The position numbers and the translations under genes were made by a program. Below, piece after piece: positions 56,776 to 64,000 of a stretch of DNA of 64,000 bases. The notes beneath the pieces were generated by a model, which worked only from the letters and a program-made list of their open reading frames with translations, searched no databases and had not been told where the DNA came from. The DNA comes from Mimachlamys varia (Eukaryota > Mollusca > Bivalvia > Pectinida > Pectinidae), in contig OX392545.1 of assembly GCA_947623455.1 (NCBI GenBank), forward strand, positions 20,992,001-21,056,000, written 5' to 3'. Numbering within the stretch: position 1 is the stretch's first letter; each line of letters opens with the position of its first letter.

Positions 56776-57129
56776 TTAACTAGTCCTCCCCAATTAGGTA
56801 AAATTAAAAGCTGTAAAGATTGGTTTATTTTTACTTCTACTTATCATTACATAAGGTAAGTGTGGTGTCCTGTTTGCACTGAGCACTAAGGATGTGACTG
56901 CCTTCTGTACTTTTATGAACAATCTTCTGTGAAAGTGTGTGTGCAAATGATGGTTTCCTGGGTCTGTAATTCACACGGGCCTGTTTATTGGATGTAGTGT
57001 GGATTGATGTCATTGTTTGTTCGAAGCTGTAGTTTGGTTTGTTGCTGAGCTCCCGTCTTCCTGTGGAATGCTGACCTCCCATCTTGCTATGAAAAAAGAT
57101 TGCAACGGTTTGTTAAAGACTTGCTGAGT

Positions 57130-57189
57130 TTTTTTTTTTTTTGCATTATCAATACATTCTCGCCTTAATGTGGGGGGGGGGGGGGGGGG
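57130..57189. repeat. T12 and G18 homopolymer runs
   Basis: A poly-T run at about 57130-57142 and a G18 run at 57172-57189 lie close together. Long G runs can form quadruplexes and often vary in length, so assembly length may be wrong here. Confidence 0.85.
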
Positions 57190-57678
57190 TTGGGCCAGCG
57201 TGACTTTTGCCAATGTGAGTGCGGTGTGGGCCTGAGATTTTGTATTATTGAAGACAAGGTCTGGTATGTGTTGTGATGGAAGTTAGTGGTGACATGTATT
57301 GATCAAAGTTGTGTGGTGCAGGTCTAGTATGCGTTGTGATCGAAGGTAGTGGTGACGTGTCCAGACCATGGCTGCTAATGTTCCAAGTTTTTTTCTGGCA
57401 TGTTGATTGCTATCTTCACTGCAGCTGCCACAGAAGCATCTTGTTGAATTTCCTATGCTTCCTCGTTTATGGAAATAGCTCTTTCTGCGTGTGGATGGTT
57501 GGTGCAATAAATAATCTTCCTCTTTCTTTTGGAAGGTTTCTCTTGCTTATTCGGATTCTCGCTGAGCAGTTCCCCCTCTGCACTGAATGAAACCTCTATT
57601 GTCCGTATATCCATTATGTTGCCTGTTACATTATTTCTTTATGAAAATTATAAGAATCGGCATACGCTGTTGATTTTT

Positions 57679-57935
57679 AGCTCACCTGACCAATGGTCCG
57701 GTGAGCTTGTGTCAATATTTTCTTCAAATCGCTACTTGTCAAAAAGTCTTGATTGGATTTTGATCAGATTTGGTCAGAAACATCATTGGATAAGGGGAAC
57801 AGATTTTGCAAAAAGGTGATGCGGACACCTAAGGGACCAGAGGGGCGGGTCACAAAAAGGGAAATAGATGTTAAGCCTTTTAAATCACTACTTATCCTAA
57901 AGTTAAAATGGATTTTGACCAAAGTATTAAATGGA
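57679..57935 (-). mobile_element. Pearl-like family A-type end with short monomers
   Basis: It begins with hairpin AGCTCACCTGACC-AAT-GGTCCGGTGAGCT. Two partial monomers with TTTTAAATCACTACTTATC or TCAAATCGCTACTTGTC and GGATTTTGA-CAGATTTGG lie about 160 bp apart. The other terminus is not found. Its satellite differs from all others in the window. Confidence 0.6.
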
Positions 57936-58059
57936 TCTTTTTGTTTATGAATATGATTATATAATAAAACAGAAGTACAATAGGGCAGACTGTAGAAACA
58001 TTCTTGGAAAACGAGGAAATGTGTAGACCGCAAGATGTATCTGACCAATTTTTGACAAT

Positions 58060-58155
58060 TTTAAAGGGGCATCCCGGGAAACCCTGCGGTAAAGTTCTTT
58101 AATGTACATGCTATATGCACTACCAGTTACCTTTTTACTGTTATTCCAATATTCA
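58060..58155 (-). repeat. Dispersed ~90-bp repeat, copy 2
   Basis: Minus-strand sequence with AGCATGTACATTAAAGAAC and GATGCCCCTTTAA matches 9046-9138. Its class is unknown. Confidence 0.5.
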
Positions 58156-58164
58156 AAGTCAACA

Positions 58165-58400
58165 CAAAATGTTGGCAGCATTATGTGGCCGAGTGGGTTG
58201 TTCTACTGGGGGCCTTCGGCCGACAGTAAACTGCCGTCTGATAGCACGTAAAATCGGCAAAAGATCCGGACTATCCCAAGAAGGCTTGCATGAACATACC
58301 ACAGTCTCCCAAATACACGCGCCCTCAACACGCACATCGCATACATTGGAAGGCCCTTTCTAAATGACTCTGGCTTTTTATAGTGCGTAAAACAATCAAC
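58165..58400 (+). mobile_element. Second SINE-like family, most complete copy
   Basis: It reads ATGTGGCCGAGTGGGTTGTT (tRNA A-box-like), CTGGGGGCCTTCGGCCG, ATAGCACGTAAAATCGGC and AGATCCGGACTATCCCAAGA. The tail is AATGACTCTGGCTTTTTATA-GTGCGTAAAACAATCAACC. The A-box-like head and shared tail favour a tRNA-derived SINE. A clear B box is missing. Confidence 0.65.
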
Positions 58401-59575
58401 CCAATCATTTTTTTCTGTACAAATGACAGGAAACTGTGCCAAGTTTGGTGTGAATCAATCTTTGGTTAAGAGGATTTAAAGTTGTACAATTGTTGGGATT
58501 ATCTCCTAGGGGTCCGCGTGGTGCCGCCCAATAGCGGTTATTAAGTTAATACCCTAAAATCCATTCTTCTAAATGATGTCAGAATATTGTGCATATTCCT
58601 TTGAGACAGCTTTGTGGAGGTGGGAGATACAGTTAACACTCCCTGATTTTCGTTTTGTTTCCGTATTATTTACGACCATCAATGTCGGATTTACGGTTCA
58701 ATAAATTCAGCTTCCCCTAGTTGTACAATCCCGCCTCATTATCTTATATGATCTTTTCAACTTGTAACTTACGTCAGCCTTGTCGAATGATATGATTACA
58801 ACATTATTCGTGATATTAATAATTGCCAATTTTTATACAATTACCCAAAAAATATCAATTTGATGCATAGCAGGGATTTTTTTTATTAACTTTGATGATT
58901 TCATTATCTAATAAAGATCATATCTCTATATCCGCAGTACAGAACCATGTCTTCCGCTTTATCACCTTTGTATACAGAGATTAGGCACCTAATCGTCTTA
59001 GTTGCCGACGTGTTCCACGCACACTAGACGGGGAAATGATAACTTGTGTAATTAGTCTGTTATTGAATATCCTAATCGAAAATGTAATGCTCAAATTGTA
59101 TTTAATAGAAATGCATTGTATTCCGAGACAGGGAGAGAGTGAAATGAAATTAAGAAAATTTGATAAAATCATCAAAGTTACATACACTTTTTATAACAAA
59201 ACAGTCCTATGTCATTATCTAACGGCAGCGCACGAGATTTGATGTTGACAATAGGTTTATTAGTCAAACTGCTCGAAGTGGGCTTGTGCTGTGATATGGT
59301 CTCATTTGTTGGCGAATACAAACGGTCTCGGCGTTCTTGTTTATTAAATTGAATGACCTTATTTGACATTAAATGTCTATGGGGTAAAATTTACCAACGT
59401 CACTAAAAATACATTTGTCTTTAGTCCAGTGACGCTATTAAAAGTGCAACATTAATAGAAGGCCTAGCAATAACCCTAAACGCCGAACGATAACGGTTTT
59501 AAAAACTACCAAGGAACCGACATCATTAAATTCCCTACCCCGTCGAACTTTTAACTGGAAGGCCAAATTTAAGGT
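58401..59575. other. Non-coding, nothing recognised
   Basis: The stretch is AT-rich, with an A/T-run-rich block near 58870. Frames of 60-70 codons on both strands overlap each other and lack splice support. Confidence 0.4.
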
Positions 59576-59579
59576 GCTT

Positions 59580-59860
59580 CCAAGTAACATGCAACATCTG
59601 AACATGACCTCTTATGGGATGTTGTCAGATCCTTGTTAAACGGAGTCAGAACAAGGATCTGTATTTTAATCAGATTGACCCGTTCCCATATGACCCAATC
59701 TGATTAAAATACAGATCTTTGTTCTCATTCCGTTTTACAAGGATCTAACATCATCCCAGAAGAGGTCACGTTCAGATGACCTTTGTCGTCTCTCTGCTGC
59801 GTCAAGATAGGTGGTCTCGTTCATGTGACCTTTTGCATTAGCCAATCAAATATCTACTTT
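59580..59860. mobile_element. Two partial MITE copies
   Basis: A right-end piece (GACCTCTTATGGGATGTTGT to TTTTAATCAGATTG, 59605-59678) and a left-end piece starting CAATCTGATTAAAATACAG at about 59697 lie 20 bp apart. The second loses order after GTCGTCTCTCTGC. Another short end piece is at 60008-60058. Confidence 0.65.
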
Positions 59861-59876
59861 CAGTATATGACCCCTA

Positions 59877-59920
59877 GCGTCAATGACGAGTCCCAGAAGG
59901 GCGAAACAAATGCATGATGC
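59877..59920 (+). ncRNA. Hammerhead ribozyme relic, copy F
   Basis: GCGTCA, ATGACGA (core C changed to A), GTCCC-AGAA-GGGC, GAAA and CATGATGC are present. The invariant first C of CUGANGA is lost, so activity is not expected. The downstream repeat body (TTCGGCATACTTTGCC, AGGTGCAACATG, GTGTGTTATGTCATCTTT) is kept to 60007. Confidence 0.55.
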
Positions 59921-60229
59921 AGTTAAAAAACATTTCGGCATACTTTGCCTATTACCAAATTTAACAGGTGCAACATGATTGTATGTGTGTGTGTTATGTC
60001 ATCTTTCAGATCCTTGTCTAACGGAATGAGAATATGGCTTTGCCTTTCAATCAGATTGCTGTTCAAATGTATGAATCATTTCTAAAATCAGTCTTGTAAT
60101 ATTAAGATATTAAGAAAAACAGCTTCAAAACGGAAATCTAAAATCACTATTTTATCAACATGAAGCTTGACGTATACTTTCTGGTTTGTTTATTTTCATT
60201 TCCGTTAACACCTTTATCGACAAGTTATT

Positions 60230-60372
60230 GACCCCCATAGCATCATTCTTGTTAAAGGGTCGTTTACAGTCACCATGGAAATAATTACAAGCAGCATATA
60301 AGAGGATGACGTAACACACACATGCTGCACCTTTTAAATTATTTAGTATTGGATAGAGTATGCCGGGGAGTG
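60230..60372. repeat. Rearranged hammerhead-repeat fragments
   Basis: GACCCCCATAGCATCATTC is followed by an inverted tail (GATGACGTAACACACACATG, GCTGCACCTTTTAAATT, AGTATGCCG). The core itself is missing. A similar inverted tail is at 61118-61180. Confidence 0.55.
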
Positions 60373-61615
60373 CTATTAATTATGAAGCAAAAAGGAGCGC
60401 AAAGTTGTTGAAAAACGCACAAATCATCTATGATTTCATCGATGGAATTTTTGTTTTGATTGTCTAGCACTGCAATTATAAAAAAATATATATATCAAAG
60501 AAGCAATGCCATTAGTTATACGTTATCATACAAGGGTCCAATATATAACATTGGTTTGTCAGACTAACCATACACTGCGCTTACGAATGTTTCTTGTTAC
60601 TTTACAAGACTGCTGTCTTCGGGCCGGCGTTAACAATCACATCTTCCGCGTGGATAGAGATAATTTCCAATTCTTTTGTCAGCATATCATTTTAGGCGAT
60701 GCAAATCATAGAATTATAAAATTACAAGATTAGATTAATTTCCTCTCAACGTTGTCGACGATCACAACTGATACTATCAGATCACTTGTTCATCGCGCAT
60801 TAGTTGAAAGGTTCTGGAAAGAGAGATAATCAATTTATATTTAGTCATGTTTCATTATATCAACGAACGTTGAAAGTAACATTGGTGTGGCCTTCTCTCG
60901 TCGAACTAAACAATATCACCTCAGTGGCTTCTATTGGGACTGAACGTCTTGCAAACTGTCTCACTATAATAAGTAAAACTTATATGTGCACGGTTATTGC
61001 GACTTCTGGTAACGGAATGTATGCGTGTTTACCAGCAAGTAGATTTAGTCTCCACGAGTCAACTTAATCAATCCTTTCATGCGATGAACTTATTTGTAGA
61101 TGGGACTATTAAGATCATTTACGATGACGTAACACACATATGCTGCACCTTTAGAATTTATTAATAGACACAGTATGCCGAAAAAAGGAAGTAGGCTACA
61201 CCATATACAGACAGGTCCCGTCTCCATCGTCCCACCATTTGTGCAGTCCCGTATCCGTTCTGTAATTATAACTTGTCAATATCAACATATGTCATAAGCT
61301 GTTCAACATGGACGTATTTCTATATTTTTCTATAAAATGTTAATAATTTTGTTAATACTTATTTCTTCATACCATTTTGTTCAGTTCATCATGTACATCA
61401 ACATACACTTCAGACTGAGTCCCTACAGAGGTTGTGAGTACTAACTGTCGCTCGCTGAGTTCTGCATGTTAGCAGCATGAAAGTATTGTTTCTGCAACTT
61501 CTACCACAACTGGCAAAGACATTAATTACATACAACTATAAAATATCAGAACTGTTTACCACCAATGAAGATAAAGTGTAATAGATAGTTTGTAAAAGTG
61601 TAATGATGGTGTGTA
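60373..61615. other. Non-coding, only one repeat tail
   Basis: Apart from the hammerhead-repeat tail at 61118-61180, no gene or repeat is recognised. Frames at 60506-60733 and 60804-61067 have no motif or splice partner. Confidence 0.4.
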
Positions 61616-61625
61616 CTCGTACCCG

Positions 61626-62401
61626 AAATCTGATTAAAAAACAGATCCTTGTTCTTACTCCGTTTTACAATCCCTTAAGAGGTCACGTTCAGATGACCTT
61701 TGTCGCCTATTTAATTAACACTAAAATAATTTTCCCAATGACCTGTCATATTGCAGCAAGTCATTTCGGCACATTATTCCACATGACCTTTTTGGTGACG
61801 AAATGACTAAACGGACAAATGCGATTATGCAAGCTTTGTCGCCTCAACAATTCACCCTCAAGATTCAATCTGATTAAAATCATATCTTGATCTCCGCGCC
61901 GTTACGTAAACTTCTCTCTGCTTCGTTAAGATCTGAGATAATCCAATAGAGGGTCATGTCCCGATGACCTTTTGCATTAGCAAATCAAATTACTACTGGC
62001 AGAATCTTGACAGTGAAATTTTGAGGCGACACAGCTTGCATAAACACATTTTTCCGTTTAGTCATTTCGTCACCAAAAAGTTCGTGCGGAATAATGTGAC
62101 GAAATGGCTTGCTGCAAGATGACAGATCGTTGGAAAATTATTTTAGTGTTAAGTAAAGAGGCGACAAAGGTCATCTGGACGTGACCTCTGATAGGATGTT
62201 GTCAGATCCTTGTAAAACGGAGTTGGAACAAGGATCTGTATTTTAATCAGATTGCCTCAAGATTCTGAAAGTAGTAATTTGATTGGGTTATGCAAAAGGT
62301 CATCTAAACATGACCCCCTATGGAAATTCCTCAGATCTTAACGCAGCAGAGAGAAGTTTACGGAACGGCGCGGGGATCAAGATATGATTTTAATTAGATT
62401 G
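61626..62401 (+). mobile_element. MITE copy split by a nested MITE
   Basis: The outer copy starts AAATCTGATTAAAAAACAG and ends TTTTAATTAGATTG. The inner copy sits at 61866-62254. Flanking bases TCGTACCCG (61617-61625) and TCGTAACCA (62402-62410) agree at seven of nine positions and are read as the aged outer target duplication. Confidence 0.85.
61866..62254 (-). mobile_element. 389-bp MITE, full length, inserted in its own family
   Basis: Termini are CAATCTGATTAAAATC and ATTTTAATCAGATTG. The insertion duplicated CCTCAAGATT (61856-61865 and 62255-62264), a perfect 10-bp repeat. Orientation is opposite to the outer copy. Length equals copies 1 and 2. Confidence 0.9.
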
Positions 62402-63599
62402 TCGTAACCACGGCCCAATGGACGATCCATGCAAGGGGTGTCTAGGGGCATGCTGCAACCCGAGCAGTTTTAGATTCATTCATGAAGTTCATTGTTTAAG
62501 CTGATATTTCAACTTCTTTTTTTGAAATCTATCAAAATTATATGTCTATATAGTCTTATTGGAAAAGAGGTGTTTTTATTATTATACTTTTTGCCTATTT
62601 TTCCAGATACCAACAGTATGCACACTTGTTAATGCCTATGATAATTACAGTCAACAATAATGTCATCCATTCACAAAATTTAATACTGATTATTAAACAA
62701 TATTGCTTCTGCTCATGATCTTACAATGTAATTCACAATAAATAGAGTATAAAACTTGTTGATTTACTACATAAGTATGACCATATTGCCTATGCCGCTC
62801 GATAAAGAACTTTTCAGTGATATAATCTGTGAAAAGAATATGCACTTTAGTCAATATGACCACATTGGCAATGACACCCAGTAATTTTAAATTGAACAGT
62901 TGAATACAGCTCCGCACGATTATATCATAATGTATATACGACCAAAGACCTTAGCAAAGTCTAGAAAATATTGCCACAAAACGATTCTAATTATGAAATT
63001 TGTTTATTCTTTGAACATGTCTCTGGTGATCAAACATCCCAGCATGACCACAAGAATTGCAGATGGAACAATGCACAAACGTCTCCTGTTTTAGAGGAAA
63101 CAAGGCAGTTATATGTCGCATGGTATTCCATGATATTGGCCTAGGACTGCAGATTTAGTTTTTGACACAAACGTAAGTTTGAGTCATTGGTATTACCCTG
63201 GGAGGTAGGCGACAAAATCTACGATGCCCTCTGGCGGACACTTCGTTTTGACCAATCACAACATTGCTCTACAGTAACTCCGTTATTTTATGCAGTAAAT
63301 ATATGTTAAAACTTGTTCAACTTCATGATAGAAAAAAAAGTTCAGTAAATTTGTTCTATCAAAAAAAATCAGCTTTTAGTTCGTAGTATTTTTGAAGCGA
63401 ACAGGACAACGATTGTCTTTTTTACATTTTCTCGTCTTGGCTCAAGCTACCATTGCCACTTCACAAACATATGTAATCGCAAAAGAAAATAGTTCCTTTT
63501 CTTGCTGACTGAAAAGTCACGCTTTCGTTTCGTAAAATATATGACAAAGCAATAGAACATCATTTACAAATTGCATGTTCAGAGTGATGTAATTTGGAA
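62402..63599. other. Non-coding, nothing recognised
   Basis: AT-rich DNA with short frames only. No repeat known from the rest of the window is visible. Confidence 0.4.
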
Positions 63600-63760
63600 T
63601 TATTCTATCGAGGTTGCGTAACACATGTGCGCGTTGCATTTCCCGCGGAACGATATCCCCCTATCCGCTTTTCTCTGGCGCCATATTGCTGTTTACCTGT
63701 GACCCGGAAGAAAAATCTACTTTCCCTCAAGCTCTTTTGCATCATCGACATCTAGAAACG
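63600..63760 (+). promoter_or_regulatory. Possible promoter and first non-coding exon
   Basis: Composition rises in GC around GCGCGTTGCATTTCCCGCGG and GGCGCCATATTG (YY1-like). The segment ends in a good donor, GAAAC|GTAAGTGTTG, at 63760/63761. A second GTCCGCCATCTTTC motif lies at 63878. This is the look of a TATA-less promoter with a short 5' UTR exon; the rest of the gene would lie beyond the window. The call is tentative. Confidence 0.35.
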
Positions 63761-64000
63761 TAAGTGTTGAATTTCTCGGTCTCATGTTACTAGACAGGTT
63801 ATAGATTTTTTGTAAGTTTCAACAGAATGTCGTTGTTATTTTGTACATTTGAAATCACCAATCCAGCATCCTTTTGTGTCCGCCATCTTTCAGTTATGTC
63901 AACAAAATAAAAGGAAGATAAGTAACCCTAGATCTCGGACTGTCAGATGTGTCGTTCTTTAAAATATGTACTTGCATATGATTTGTGAAGTTTGTATATA

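Noticed and set aside
1..64000. CRISPR arrays, rRNA or tRNA genes
   Set aside because: Tandem arrays here have monomers of 128-330 bp without spacers. tRNA-like boxes occur only in SINEs, and no rRNA segment was recognised.

Overview
The window is eukaryotic and most likely from a bivalve mollusc. It is AT-rich and gene-poor, with short exons bounded by GT/AG splice sites. It is packed with repeat types known from bivalves: Pearl-like elements with internal satellites and hairpin ends, tRNA-type SINEs, short inverted-repeat elements and hammerhead-ribozyme repeats. Species cannot be fixed from sequence alone.

Layout. 2-2974: 5'-truncated four-exon + strand gene with a zinc finger and a tyrosine-recombinase-like region. 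3035-10456: Pearl-like elements (one nested in another), a SINE and a 389-bp MITE. 10457-14440: AT-rich, nothing recognised except a tandem duplication. 15016-26281: a hAT-transposase-derived pseudogene (- strand) split by a young, 10.1-kb Ty3/Gypsy element (15821-25961) with 1813-bp LTRs. 27218-27985: broken DUF3504/Crypton-related reading frame. 29525-31640: second hAT-like multi-exon pseudogene (- strand). 32029-39590: MITEs, Pearl-like ends, a 12-monomer satellite and a hammerhead copy.

39804-53962: four phase-compatible + strand exons of a secreted cysteine-rich protein (PAN/apple-like, Cys-rich linker, sushi/CCP, Cys-rich C-terminal domain). Its introns hold a 1.75-kb BEL/Pao deletion derivative with a perfect GATAC target duplication, a zinc-finger exon of a third hAT-derived gene, two long Pearl-like arrays, hammerhead repeats, a LINE 3' end and MITE clusters. 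54000-63600: mainly repeats, including a MITE nested in its own relative. 63600-63760: possible promoter and first non-coding exon of a gene leaving the window.

The host content is one secreted-protein gene, one recombinase-like gene and several transposase-derived frames. Everything else is mobile-element biology. The best leads are (i) type I hammerhead ribozymes in a dispersed repeat, (ii) five Pearl-like families that follow one terminal blueprint with co-varying arms, and (iii) a Gypsy element with a MYND-type zinc finger before its protease and a duplicated splice-site-like segment in its LTR. All calls are by eye; no searches or folding were run.
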